NCBI GenBank assembly: GCA_021234155.1
Contig: JAJEKV010000040.1
Location: 3,635,799-3,699,798, forward strand
From: Isoetes taiwanensis
Taxonomy: Eukaryota; Streptophyta; Lycopodiopsida; Isoetales; Isoetaceae
Reading direction: 5' to 3'
DNA length: 64,000 nt
A model generated the notes under the pieces. The model saw nothing but the letters and a program-made list of their open reading frames with translations, was not told the origin of the DNA and made no database searches. How positions within the stretch are numbered: the first letter of the stretch is position 1; every line of letters begins with the position of its first letter. The position numbers were made by a program, and so were the translations under genes. Of this stretch, positions 39,580 to 50,925 are shown one piece after another.

Positions 39580-41440
39580 AAGACTTGGGAATGTTACTGC
39601 ATACGGTAGGACCCAAAAAGCTAGTATATCTCATGAACAAGTACCATTGGATATAAATAATATGGAGCCAATGCATACATGTCTTACTTGCATGTAATCA
39701 TTTATATCTTCATAAAGAAATACTGCTCCCAAAATTTGACCATAGATTTCTAATTTAGCAATTAAACCTAATTTACGTTAACAAGTACTCCAAAGCTTTT
39801 GGTCCTGCTGCTGTATCTCAACAAAGGATTTAATTTTATTTATTTTTTAAATCCGATGGAAACCCTGATGACATAGGTTTTTTTTTGTTACCTTTTGCTG
39901 CGTTGCATATAATAAAGTGGTATTTACACATTACCGGATGCAAGGCAAGGGTGATGACTGAGCCGGGAGGTGGCAAGTCCACTACCGAGTCTTGCTTGTA
40001 GTGATACTTATATGATTGGAAAATTATAGTTTAAGAACTATTTTAACAAAATTCCTTTTACAATTGATGAATTAGCAAGCACTATTTAGAGAACAAATTG
40101 ATTAAGGGTATAGTACCATTTACCTTTGTGTTTATTTCCCAATATCTAGCTCATTTAGCATAACCTCACTTGTTTCAAAGTATCTATAGTTCATGATCCT
40201 TATTTCCTATAGTAGACGCCTTAAATCTACCACAATAGAGTTTCCTATATGTACCAGTTTTCCTCAACTGCACTTGAGTATGCTCACAACTTAGATTGTA
40301 GAATAGATAGAAAGTTTATATAGAAGAAAATATATGGCACAAGGTTCTTGTCCACTCATATGGATCTACTTTCAAAAGGTGTACACTATCGCACTGGCTC
40401 AGATCACCACTGGTTTAATCTATTCCAGTCTCCGATCAATTGGTTAGGATTTTTTATTAAGGCTTCAAACTCTGGCATAAGGTAATTGGGTTCTGGCTAT
40501 GATCATCGGCGTTATCCGCCGATAGCTTCTAATCAGCGAAAAACTCTGCATTAACTGGTAAGGAATAATAGTCTTGGTCTTTTATAAGGTTTCAAATCTC
40601 CGCTTGTAGATCGTTGGCTGAAGCAAAATGCCGGATTGATCTGATCGGATCTACTGCTGTTGGATGCTCTGCTCTCTTTTGCTCATCCTAGAGTTTCTGT
40701 CTTCTGTTGCTTTTGTCGCAATCTCCTTACTTCTCTTAACATAGTAGGTCCCATTTTATTATATTTGTGACCTTCCAATATAAAATAAAAGGGCTTTCCT
40801 TTCAAATAGTATCTTCTTTTAATTAGATTCAAAGATAATTCTTATAATATTATCCCTTGTCTCCTTAATTAAATAATATTAGATTCCTTTTTGAATGATT
40901 TTGATCCGAGATCTTTGAAATAAAGTATAATTTTGCTATGTTTGTTGAAGATTTCTTGGTCCAAACAACAATTTTCCCGTTGACATTAGTAAGGTTTTGA
41001 AGAGGTCTTATAGATCTATACTATTGGTTTTTTGGATTCGTTTTATCTCTCCAGACTGATTTGGATCAGATCTGATCCTAGTACAAATTGCTTTATTTTA
41101 TTGACTACTAGTGAGTTCACATAGCTTGTGTTTTATCATGGCAATTACAAGAAGCAGCAGCAATAAGGTTCATCGGCCACCACAATCTTTAAAATGGTCA
41201 AAAAAAGGTCTTCACGCATTCTAATAGTTTTTGTACGAGAGATATTTCTTGCCTCATAAAGTTTTTCCCCAGAACTCGGCCTCAGCCTGGCACTCAGACA
41301 GTGGTGGGTGTTTTGCCTTCTAAACTATTTGGTCCTTAGAGGCCATTGTTGGACAAGGACAATAGATTTGGTATTGCAGAATATTTAGTCCTAAACAACC
41401 TTTGTCAGTTATATCTTCTTCAAGATATGCACAGCAATAG
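39580..41440. other. AT-rich intergenic DNA
   Basis: No gene. Minor features: 39605-39705 repeats 30679-30775; a 7-bp perfect hairpin 'atcggcg'-ttatc-'cgccgat' lies near 40507-40525. A short ATG frame at about 41139, 'MAITRSSSNKVHRPPQSLKW', resembles the start of a Gypsy Gag but ends after 28 codons. Confidence 0.4.
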
Positions 41441-41447
41441 AATGACC

Positions 41448-41740
41448 TTATTCATGTTTTAGATGCTCAGGTCCAACATTTGCCGCCTGCATTATAAAAT
41501 CATGTTCGACAAGCACTCTGAGTGCAAGGGCATGGTCCAGAGTGTGATGCTCTCTACGAAACCCTGCCTGGTAGCATGATTGTTTGTTGTTTGCTTCTAT
41601 CCAAGGACTAAGTTTCTTTTCCAGCAAACTCCCCATAATTCTAGAAAAAGTTCTTCCAATCAGTATGGTCCTGTAATCTGATGCATCTCTCCTATCTTTT
41701 ATCTTGTGAATGGAATGTACTCTATTGAGTTTCCAATAAA
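41448..41740 (-). mobile_element. LINE reverse transcriptase fragment (minus strand)
   Basis: On the minus strand: 'VHSIHKIKDRRDASDYRTIL', 'GRTFSRIMGSLLEKKLSPWI' and 'SCYQAGFRREHHTLDHALAL'. This is the 'DxxNYRTI...QAGFRxxHxTxDHxxxL' part of RT in non-L1 LINEs. The fragment is cut off on both sides. Its 'QAGFR..H.T.DH' matches the pattern of the LINE at 31974-35628 but is clearly diverged. Confidence 0.75.
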
Positions 41741-42384
41741 AGTCAACACAAGAGCATCAAATGCAGAGATTATAACAAAGAGATCAAACCATCATGATGT
41801 ACAACTCAGGGACAAAGGGAAGCCTCACTAACGTACATGCAGTCCATGTTTATAGAATAACCAGCCAACTTGCATTCCAAGCCCTGTAGCGGGAGTGGTG
41901 GGATGAACCTTGTATGCAAATACCCTTCCAAGTCCATTGTCTAGCACTGGAGGGCCTCTTACCATGGGTTCCAAACATGCATCCGCACCAAGAAGCTAAG
42001 CCTGTGAGGAAGCCACGCCCAGTGTCACAGAGCACAAGAACATACCATAGAGCAGAGATGACATGAACATGCCAAAGCAACCTAGGCCACCGAACCTAGA
42101 AACCCAACCCCAGAAGCTCCAAGTACACAATAAAATACCAAAACAATGGTGGAACACTGCAAAGACTGTGACGTATGATACTCATTATATAATTGCTACA
42201 GGTGTCTAAGATTTACTCTCGCCCCTTACCGAGGTTGCCCATACACCTACTTACAAAAATTTGAAAACTTTTGTTTTGGTGTGTTATGTCACATATAATC
42301 TATTAAATATAGCATAAATCCATAACACACCAAAACAAAGAATTTCAATTTTTTTTTTCAATACAAAGCGCGGCCGGGTTTTTG

Positions 42385-42388
<4 letters not shown>

Positions 42389-42417
<29 letters not shown>
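42389..42417. repeat. Poly-A tract
   Basis: About 29 A after 'gccgggtttttgcttta'. It may be a retroelement tail, but no element was recognised upstream. Confidence 0.7.
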
Positions 42418-42419
42418 CA

Positions 42420-43740
42420 CAACATCTCTATTTTTTTGACAAAACAGAACTATGGCTATTGATCTTGAAAAAACATCCCCTAGGCTCCTCCGGATTGCAA
42501 ATAGGAGCTCCAACTCTTGCGCCCTGTTTGTGAGACTGCTACAAACAACCACTCCAAATGCATAAGGAAGGGATGGACCACGAAATATAGCAAAACAATA
42601 TAACATGTAGCTATAAAGGCTTTCCTTTTATTAGCTTCAATATCTATCTTTATATAAATTCTATTCTTTATATAAAGAGTCCACCTTTATATTTATAAAT
42701 GGTCCACCTTTTTCTATTTTAGGCTTGATGCCATAATAATATCTTCTCGACCCTTAGATATTTTAATGGCCTTAGATAAGGTCCTTAAAACCAATGGTCC
42801 ATTAAAAAAAACAACATTTTTTATTAAGAACTTTTTTCTTCAACCAAAATTTTGAAAAAAGCATTTGCCAATGTAATTGGAGAAGAAAGCTTGAGGATGA
42901 AGACCATACTAGCAATCCAACATGTCGATGTAGCGTGCTCCATTTCTCTGGTTTAGATATAGGTCGAACTCCACAGCACTTAGGTAAGGTTTTTAAAATT
43001 TCATATTAAAAACCATTTTCCTTAGCTAAGGGATTTATTAGTGCATCTAATGTAAGAACTCAAAACTTTCGCACTTTCAGCTTAAAAATCTCTAAGGTCT
43101 TATGACTGCAACTTAGTAATATCTTAGTTGAATTCAACCATGTATAGAATGCAAATGCTTACTAATTGTCACTACTTGCCATTATTATTCAGACCCGCTC
43201 TTCATGCTCGACTTTCCTCTGTTGACTAAAATTTTTCCTTAAGCCAAGGCGCAACCCAATTCCATCAATGGTTACCTAGCCTTATATTTCAACAAGCCAA
43301 CAAAAAGATGGACTAAGGAATTATTAAACAAAGAAAAATTAGACTAAACAAAATTATGTCAACGAATAACACAACAAGCCAAAACAGTCCACTCCATCAT
43401 CTTGCAGTTCCAAGTCCGTTTATGCAAAGGTTTTTCTTCTAAAATCATGTTTTTGGCATGTCCTGACCAAATTTGCCCTTGTTCTTAAATTTGGTCCTTT
43501 TTCAACCATTTCAACCTGTCTCATTTCAATTTGCTCTTCCTCTTCTCTCGGCAGTACCTTATTCTCTTTGAATTGTTTCCAGGCAGGGGAGGGGCTTCTT
43601 CCTGCCTGGTTTGGCCAATTTGGCGTTGCTTTCCTGCTGTCCTTTTCGGCCTTTAGCCTTCATCCTGTGACCTTCGTCCTCGATCCTAGTTTGTTAAGGA
43701 AGTCCTTTGGTATTCGGGCGCTTTGTTGGTTTCATGCGAG
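42420..43740. other. Non-coding AT-rich DNA
   Basis: No credible gene or structured repeat. The short frame at 43568-43762 has no recognisable domain. Confidence 0.35.
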
Positions 43741-43744
43741 TCGC

Positions 43745-44560
43745 AGTGCAAGAATGTCATAGATAGGCTTCTCATTCATCTCAGCAGATTTCTACAATGG
43801 TGGACAGTGGATAGCCGCACACATGCGAACTACCCACGAAAAATAAAGGGAAATCCAATTATATCACTTGGACCCCAAAAACAAATACAATGCTAATAGA
43901 TGAGTGGCTGATGTACCTGCCGAAAGCTTATCACCGGGATTAAAAAACCCCGCCCTTTCGGGTTTTCGAGGAAAAACCCTAGTGATAAGCCTTCGGCAAG
44001 GGGCTTAGACAAACGTTAAGGCATAGAATCGCTCCCAAAAACCCCCGCATGGAGAAGTCAAAACGGATGGCGTTCGCCAACCTGCACCTGCACATCACCA
44101 ACACAATAAACGAGAAACATACCAGAGAATAGCATCACCCAGTGGGTGGAAAGAAAGCATCACCCACCGGGTGGAAAAACATGATAAACAGAACTTGTAC
44201 AAAATATAAACAAAGAAGGGGGGGAGGGTGGGTTCAAAGAGAATAAGGTACTGCTGAGAGAAGAGGAAGCGCCGATGAAACGTCGATGAAGAACTCTGCA
44301 ATAAGTAGCAAACGCCCAACCCGAAGAACGGCCTAAAACGCATGCGACGCATGCATGCGACGCATGCAATGCATGCATGCTCGTCTTGAGCAAGAATGCC
44401 GATTCGCTACGCGAATCGACGACATAGATGACATTGAAATCACTGTTTTCAAAGTACAGAGAGCGGATGCCTACATAAATATCTCATCTATTTTAGACGC
44501 GAAACAACATTTGTTTCATCATTGTTTATTCTGGTAAGAGACCCGCAAAGAACACAAAAA
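43745..44560 (-). repeat. Structured dispersed repeat (family X), copy A
   Basis: In plus orientation it contains 'cattcatctcagcag', 'gtacctgcc', a long hairpin (43918-43998), two short palindromes 'catcacccaNNgggtgg' (44133 and 44158), purine-rich 'ggggggagggtgggttc', and a gcatgc-rich stretch (44340-44392). Copy C (46707-47430) has the same order. The hairpin module equals the reverse complement of the LINE 3' hairpin at 35494, so the family is probably read on the minus strand. No protein. Confidence 0.6.
43918..43998 (-). repeat. Long hairpin with variable outer stem, copy 1
   Basis: The arms tgccgaaagcttatcac (43918-43934) and gtgataagccttcggca (43982-43998) pair at 16 of 17 positions. 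They enclose an inner hairpin of aaaaccc / gggtttt around cgccctttc. Confidence 0.85.
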
Positions 44561-44688
44561 ACGGCCATAGATAGCCTTGTCATTCATCACAGCAGCAGTA
44601 TACAATGTGTGGGAAAATCTTAATGGGGAGCCGACCATAGGAACAATGTCTAGCTACCCCATAAATGAAATAAGAAAATATGCAAAGG

Positions 44689-45055
44689 CAAGATAAGATA
44701 AGATAAGATAAGATAAGATAAGATTTTTTATCGTCCACGAGAAACCTATCGGGTTATGGGACCAGAACAAAGAAAGAGGGCATGAGCCCCCAACATAACA
44801 AAAAGGCCTAAGCCTAAATAAAGTACAGCATGGAGACGAAGCCCCGTAACAAAACATGAAAGAAATAACAAAAAGAGCTAACTAATAAGGCACTATGCAT
44901 ATCCCAGCCAAGGGTGCTCAGGCCAGTGGTCGCGAATGATAGCTGTGCCCCCTCTGTACACTGCCCATTTGTTCTGCATCCGAGCCAAGAGAGAGGACAA
45001 TGGCGACAACTTCACATCGAGATAAAAAAACCCTGCCCTTTCGGGTTTTCGAGGA
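44689..45055 (-). mobile_element. Retroelement 3' end (minus strand): hairpin module, 3' module, (atctt)n tail
   Basis: Read on the minus strand: the hairpin module at 45055-45018 ('ggttttcctcgaaaacccga'), about 250 bp of spacer, the conserved 3' module at 44763-44725 ('ggtcccataacccgatagg', 'tttctcgtggacgataaaa'), then seven atctt-type repeats (44724-44689). It has the same organisation as 35494-35628 with a different tail. Confidence 0.7.
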
Positions 45056-45322
45056 AAACCCTAATGAGAAATGGTCGCCAACGGCCTCGAGGATGCCCTG
45101 AAGAGCAAGGTAGGAAATTGGTGAAGCCAGCCAAAACGCGCATCAACGCCATGGAATGTGTGAAACCTGGAAAAAGGGAGAAATCCCTAAAAAGTATCCG
45201 TTAAATGTGATTCTAGGTACAACCATGGCAGGTGAGCACCCCCTAAGAAAATAGTCCCCAAAAAGCAAAAAAAGCCCATTAGACATTAGGAAACATAAAC
45301 AAACATATATAGAAATAGAAAA

Positions 45323-45546
45323 CACCACCAAGAGGTGGAAAAAGAAAAATAACGTCACCAACAGGTGGAAATCATCTAGCATCACCCAACGGGTGGAAAA
45401 CTATAGATAGCATCGCCTAGTGGGTGGCAAATAATTTGCATCAGCCATCGGGTAGAAAAACATATTACCCAATGGGTCGTCAATACTGAACATAAACATA
45501 TAAAAAATAGACGACAATAATCACCATAGCAACACCCAATGAGTGG
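45323..45546. repeat. Array of seven short palindromes, about 17 bp each
   Basis: Units start at 45323, 45353, 45380, 45411, 45439, 45463 and 45530, on the pattern catcacccaNNgggtgg; most vary at a few positions but keep pairing between the CACC and GGTG sides. Spacers are about 10-14 bp except the last. Two more units are at 44133 and 44158. On RNA these would be short stem-loops. This is a plant repeat, not a CRISPR array. Confidence 0.75.
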
Positions 45547-45649
45547 AGGATAACGGAGTTAGTATTAAAAAGAAAATGAACATGAACATGAAACAAATTC
45601 AAAACTATATAAAAGGGAGGGTAGAGAGGGAAACAATGGGCAAGGAAGA

Positions 45650-45770
45650 GACGTTGTTGTGAGAAGACGCCGATAACCAACCACAAGAATGATATAGTGC
45701 ATATATAGCTGCTCGTCCCTTCCTAGAATGCTGATCCGATGGCTCGGATCGATGCCTATTCTGGTAAGAG
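45650..45770 (-). repeat. Family X segment shared with 62892-63000
   Basis: 'gacgttgttgtgagaagacg', 'ccgataaccaaccacaagaa', 'gtgcatatatagctgctcgt' and 'cccttcctagaatgc' occur in the same order in both places, in the same orientation. The minus strand has a TATA-like 'ctatatatgcac'. Confidence 0.75.
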
Positions 45771-45799
45771 ACTCGCAAAGAATACAAAAGCTGGCCGAC

Positions 45800-46700
45800 A
45801 ACGAGAGAACTTCCTAGCTGACGAGAAACATCAAGAGATTGAGTTAGAGTCCAAATGACATAGCAAGAGTGAGAAGACGGCGACTGTCATCCGCTTGAAG
45901 CATGAGCACCAGCATGCGAAACTCCTTGGGCCGCTTCTACTGAGGCACAGTTGCGACGAACAAAGTGCATATCGTGTGGGTGTAAGGCGAAGATAACATG
46001 ATAGGGTCAAAATCAAGGTCGAAGGAGATGGTAAGGTAATGATGAAGGATACAAAAAGGAACTTTTCTAAGCATAAATGTTACAGAATGAATGACACGCA
46101 TCAATATCATGAACATTGTAGAGCAATTTCTCGGAAAAAAGGGCAACAACGTAACATAATTTAGGCTTAGGCAAAATATGAGAAAGGGTGAATGCTGGGC
46201 CTGGGAACAAATGCAACAAGAAACAACCATAGGGTGCAAGGTGAAGGTAAGGTTATGGTCAATGATATAGGGGAGATGAAGGGCGAGAGTATCAAGGTTA
46301 GAGCGGAATTCTTGAGGTTGACGATATGACAAAATGTGGCTAGCGAGAACAAAGGATCTAAAAAATGAAAAATCTGGACAAGGTTGCAATAAGAATGTAA
46401 AAAACGTCAATGACAACATAGATCATGTCTGTAGTAAAAATTGCAATGGAGTGTCAAACACAAATATGTCATAACCAGAAAAATGAGAACCAAAGAGGAT
46501 ATATCCAATATAAAACCCATGCCACAAAAACTCAATGAAGTGCCAAATGCAAATAACTCGTACGCATATAAAGCAAGTATAAAAGATGTGAAATGATATA
46601 TGATAATGGGGTAAGGCTACTGCCTAAAAACTGTAAAAAAACAACAACAAGACATATAATGTAAACTTAAAATTGGCCAAATAAAATGTACTTGTAACAA
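45800..46700. other. Non-coding repeat-like DNA
   Basis: Purine-rich sequence. The open frame on the minus strand at 45937-46419 looks low-complexity and has no domain. The text around 46440-46560 is partly shared with the sequence split by L1-B (51510-51540 and 59440-59560). Confidence 0.35.
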
Positions 46701-46706
46701 AAACGT

Positions 46707-47430
46707 GTAATTCTCGAGCTGCGACTCGCATGACACAACAACGCCCGATGGATGGGGCTTTTCTATTCATCCCAGCAGTGTAATTACAATGGTAGAGAGT
46801 GGGTAGCTGCATATCGCAAGCTACCCAAAAAACAAAAAATACAGGGAATATCCAGTCATAACACCTGGACCCCAAAATACAAAAATATATCATAGATGTT
46901 TGGCTAGTGTACCTGCCTAGGGCTTATCGCCGGGATTAAAAAACCCCGCCCTTTCGGGTTTTCGAGGAAAAACCCTAGCGATAAGCCCTAGGCAATGGCT
47001 TAGACAACGCCCGCCGCTAAACTTCCCAAAACCCACGCTCAAAAAGAAACCAACGCCGCAACAACGCATACATACACGCATAAGACCACAAAACACAATA
47101 GAGAAGAACAAAAACCCTCAAAAAAGCGAGGGTTGATTAAAGCTGCGCCACGCGAACAACATATATAAACAAAAAATACTTAAGGGAGGGAGGAGGGAGA
47201 GCATAGAACATAACCCCAAACATCACTTCTTGGTAAGAGAAAGCCCATGAGAAGCTGAAGGCGAATGCAGGAAGAAATAGCGATCCCCTAACCGGATGAG
47301 AGGCCCGAAATGCATGCAATGCATGCAGTAACGATGTAATCTTGCATGCTCGTTCGCTCGAGAATCGCGATCCGGTCGATCGATCCGGCATTCTCGAAGC
47401 CGCGACTGCATGACACAACAACGCCTCGAA
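46707..47430 (-). repeat. Structured dispersed repeat (family X), copy C, with flanking direct repeats
   Basis: Flanked by near-identical segments of about 36 bp: 'attctcgagctgcgactcgc' and 'atgacacaacaacgcc' at about 46707-46743, and 'attctcgaagccgcgactgc' and 'atgacacaacaacgcc' at about 47394-47430. The interior holds 'cattcatcccagcag', 'gtacctgcc', the hairpin at 46914-46994, purine-rich 'gggagggaggaggg' and a gcatgc-rich stretch. Confidence 0.65.
46914..46994 (-). repeat. Long hairpin with variable outer stem, copy 2
   Basis: The arms tgcctagggcttatcgc (46914-46930) and gcgataagccctaggca (46978-46994) pair perfectly over 17 bp. They enclose the same inner hairpin as 43918-43998. Confidence 0.9.
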
Positions 47431-47459
47431 AGAAGAGAACTTCCCCTACGATCCGAGAT

Positions 47460-47950
47460 GAAGGCTCAAGAATTGCCCCATAGTGGAGGAATGCCGAGGT
47501 AGAAGCTAGACGAGAAGGATAGGAAGAGATACGAAAGATAGGAAACGCCAGAAGGGATGCGCCAGAAAGGTCAACGCAGCCAAGGTAGAAGAGAACCGAA
47601 ACGATAAGAAACGCCGAAGGGATACGCCAGAAAGGTCAGTCAAGAGAAACAAGAATGATAGGAAATGCCACGAAAAGGTCAACCCATGCAAGAGGAAGCC
47701 CTCCTCCGCATGAGAGCATAGAACATAACCTCAAACACACGGCGGGCGAAGAGAAAGCGCCGGCGAGAAGCCAAGGCTTAATGCAGAAGAAATAGCGATC
47801 CCTAACCGGATGAGAGGCCCGAATGCATGCAATGCATGCAGGCAACGCATGCAACTCTTGCATGCTCGTCTGGCTCGAGAATCGCGATCCGTCGGATCGA
47901 TCTGCATGCATTTGGAAAGCAATATAAAAATGTTAACTAAAAGATAGATA
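47460..47950. repeat. Degenerate tandem repeats and second gcatgc-rich stretch
   Basis: Segments of about 70 bp with 'aggaaacgccagaagggatg' and 'cgccagaaaggtca' recur around 47520-47690. A further family X end with 'gagaggcccgaatgcatgca' and 'ctcgagaatcgcgatccg' lies at 47808-47905. Confidence 0.55.
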
Positions 47951-47959
47951 GATAGATAG

Positions 47960-48150
47960 TATTTTAACGTCACGCCACTAGGCAGCATTCAACTGGACAT
48001 GTGACCACACACCACACTACATTGCTTGGTTGGGCCTTGCCCCCAACCACTTTACATTGCATCTGTGGGTTTTGACACCCAACAGTTCAGAGTGCGATTC
48101 TGGGCAGTCTCGAACTCGAGACCTATAGTTGCTAGACTAGTGTGTTACGA
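47960..48150 (-). mobile_element. SINE-like element with tRNA-like head (minus strand)
   Basis: On the minus strand from about 48150: 'acacactagtctagcaacta' (box A-like) then 'ggtctcgagttcgagactg' (box B-like), followed by about 130 bp ending near 47960. No clear tail or duplication was found. Confidence 0.45.
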
Positions 48151-48870
48151 GAAAAGGTAACTCGTGAATGAGATGTCGAAAGGAAATTTGATAGCATGCC
48201 GAAACCTATGAATATATGCCCCAATATAAGTAACACTTACCAGAATGGGAATGAGGTTGAGGTAAAGGTGGAGCCATGGGAGCGCAAAGTCAAGAGGAAG
48301 GTCAAGAAGAAAAGTGAGATTGAAGGCAAATCAAATTCCCTAACGAGGAGGTTCAGAAAGTGCGAGGAATGTGCGTGAATAAGAATGGGAGAGCGAAGGT
48401 GGAGATTAAGAGCAGGCAAGGTGGATCAAGCTAGCAGAATAGAAGGAGGCAAGTACTGCAGCTAATTAACGACTAAATTTGGACAAGTAAAACATATTTG
48501 TAACACAAATGTGATGCAATGCATTGGAAAGCAATATGAAAATGTTAAATAAAAGAGAAACGGTAGTTCCGAATGAGATGTCATAAGGCAATTTGTCAAC
48601 ATGCCGACACCTATGAATAGATGCCCCAATATAAATAACACTTACCCGAATGGGAACGAGGTGGTAGCCATGGGAGCACAAAGTCAAGAGGAATGCCAAG
48701 AAGAAAAATGAGGTTGAAGGCAAATCAGATTCCCTAATAAGGAGGTTCACAAGGTGCGAGGAATGCGCGTGAACCAGAATGGGGGAGTGAAGGTGGAGAC
48801 TAAGAGTAGGCAAAGTGGGGTCAAGTCAGCAGAATAGAAGTGGGCGGTAATGCAGCTAATTAATGACGGC
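48150..48870. repeat. Direct duplication with a unit of about 310 bp
   Basis: 48160-48470 and 48563-48870 share 'gaatgagatgtc', 'atgccccaatataa', 'gagccatgggagc' (part), 'gcaaatcaaattccctaa' (second copy gcaaatcagattccctaa), 'gtgcgaggaatg' and 'gcagctaattaa' in the same order. A third, more diverged relative lies around 59590-59960. Frames through it are not credible proteins. Confidence 0.65.
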
Positions 48871-49342
48871 TTGGAAAAAATGGAAAGTAGTTCCTGGAAG
48901 TGGAGTTCGCTCTCAAGATCCAAGTGAGGCCCCTGATAATTGATAGAACTAGTGCAAAACCAGCACAAACCCCGCAAGATCAACTCAAGAGATAGAATAG
49001 AAGACAAGAACAACTCTATTGAGAAAAGCAATAGGAAATACAATCTCTACTTCTGAGCATTGCATAGTACATAACGTATAATCAATATATACAACCGGTG
49101 AGACTAAGAATAGTAGTCTACCGTTTAACCACCGCCCACTAATTACGGCACTGATTTAGGGTCGGTGCTTTCGGTCTTGACAAAGTCTCTTATACATACA
49201 TTTCAGCACCTTCTCAAGACTGTGTGCTAAGTCTTTGACCATCTTCTTTTTCGAGACATTATGCTTAGTCAGCATATTTATATTCCAACAATAATACGCT
49301 AAAAGGGTAGAGTAACAATTGTCAAATATGAAGCTCACTAAC

Positions 49343-49938
49343 AAAAAAACCATTAACATCCAACATATAAAAATTAAATCCCCCAACACATAACAACCAA
49401 CACATAACAACCATTGACATTAACAACCAACACATAACTACCATTGACATTAATTAACACAACCATTGGGTTGAACACATTTAAATTAAAATTCCCCTTA
49501 AACCCCCTTTGGTTTGAGTGCATATTCACACGGGTGACTCCGGCAACGAGCCGTTGGATAGGCATATTCACCCCTTATTCCTTAATCTACAACGCGTCGT
49601 AAAGTTCCTCATTTGTGGGGTATGCAAGTACAAAATTTGCTATCTTTGTATAACAAGATTCGTAAAATACTATAAGATTTCAAGCGGAATACTATATGGT
49701 GTTGATTTTGTACGTGCAAAATACAATTATGAGGGCTCTCGCTGCCCTACGTCACCCCCCGTGTGAATATGCACCCAAACCAAAGGGGGTTTAAGATTTA
49801 AATGTGTTGGACCCAATGGTTGTGTTAATTAATGTCAATGATAGTTATGTGTTGGTTGTTAATGTCAATGGTTGTTATGTGTTGGTTGTTATGTGTTGGG
49901 GGATTTAATTTTTATATGTTGGATGTTAATGGTTTTTT
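49343..49938. mobile_element. Foldback MITE with arms of about 190 bp
   Basis: The left arm (49343-49540) and right arm (49751-49938) are reverse complements over nearly their whole length, with small indels. Shared text includes 'aaccattaacatccaacata', 'aaattaaatcccccaacaca' and 'catattcacacggg'. A loop of about 210 bp separates them. It carries no ORF of note, so it must depend on a transposase in trans. Confidence 0.85.
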
Positions 49939-49940
49939 AG

Positions 49941-50611
49941 GACGCCACCTCCCCCAAAGGTGACAAAAAATTTTAGAATTCAAACCAGAAAAAAACTAGA
50001 ATTCATTTGAGGCTTTCATCACCTGTAGCTTTTGAATTTGATCACAATAAAACAAATAGAACATAAGTAAAAGTTACCATAAAGATAGAGCAGATTGATC
50101 CTATTATTCTGAAAGTCATAAAGCTTGCAACACCCATACACAAACATTTTTCAACTGGAATTTAACAGCAGCCTTAAGCCTCCATGGATTCTTGTGGTGA
50201 GAAACCAAAGTGGGAAACTTTTCTGCTTGTTAGCACAAGGATCTAGAAGCCTTGGAGTTTACTTAATAACTGCCTTAGGGGCGCCACCCCTCCCCTCGGT
50301 GTGACAAAAAATTTAGAATTCAAACCAGAAAAAAACTAGAATTAATTTGAGGCTTTCATCACCTGTAGCTTTTGAATTTGATCACAATAAAACAAATAGA
50401 ACATAAGTAAAAGTTACCATAAAGATAGAGCAGATTGATCCCATTATTCTAAAAGTCATAAAGTTTGCAACACCCATACACAAACATTTTTCAACTGGAA
50501 TTTAACAGCAGCCTTTGGCCTCCATGGATTCTTGTGGTGAGAAACCAAAGAGGGAAACTTTTCTGTTTGTTAGCACAAGGATCTAGAAGCCTTGGAATTT
50601 GCTTAATAACT
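49941..50611. repeat. Tandem duplication, unit about 335 bp
   Basis: 49941-50275 and 50279-50611 match along their length with few differences ('gaattcaaaccagaaaaaaa', 'gcttttgaatttgatcacaa', 'aacatttttcaactggaatt', 'caaggatctagaagccttgg'). It immediately follows the foldback MITE. Confidence 0.8.
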
Positions 50612-50925
50612 GCCTCAAAATCTAAAAATGCATGGTAATTTTTTGCAAGCATTCGGAATGAGCCATAAAACAATATCCAATAGCGCAATCTTGTATTAAT
50701 CAACTGGTAGGATGTAAAAGCGTACCAAACCCGGCTAAAAAATTGCTGTTTTAGCATAGATAACTTAACCAAACATATCCATATCATACACTATCAAAAA
50801 GATCTCGGAGAGAGCTTTCCAACGCGATAAAAATCATCTCAAACAAAGCTTTGGATCAAAAGTTATAATAAGAAATGTGTTACCGGCGGGGAAACTGCAC
50901 TACATGCGCCCTTCAAGCCCTTCAT

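Noticed and set aside
45323-45546. Possible CRISPR array (regular short palindromes)
   Set aside because: Units are variable, spacers are 10-14 bp and low complexity, there are no cas genes, and it lies in a dispersed plant repeat. It is reported as a stem-loop array instead.
45937-46419. Minus-strand open frame of 160 codons
   Set aside because: Hydrophobic, low-complexity translation of purine-rich repeat DNA; no homologous pattern recognised.
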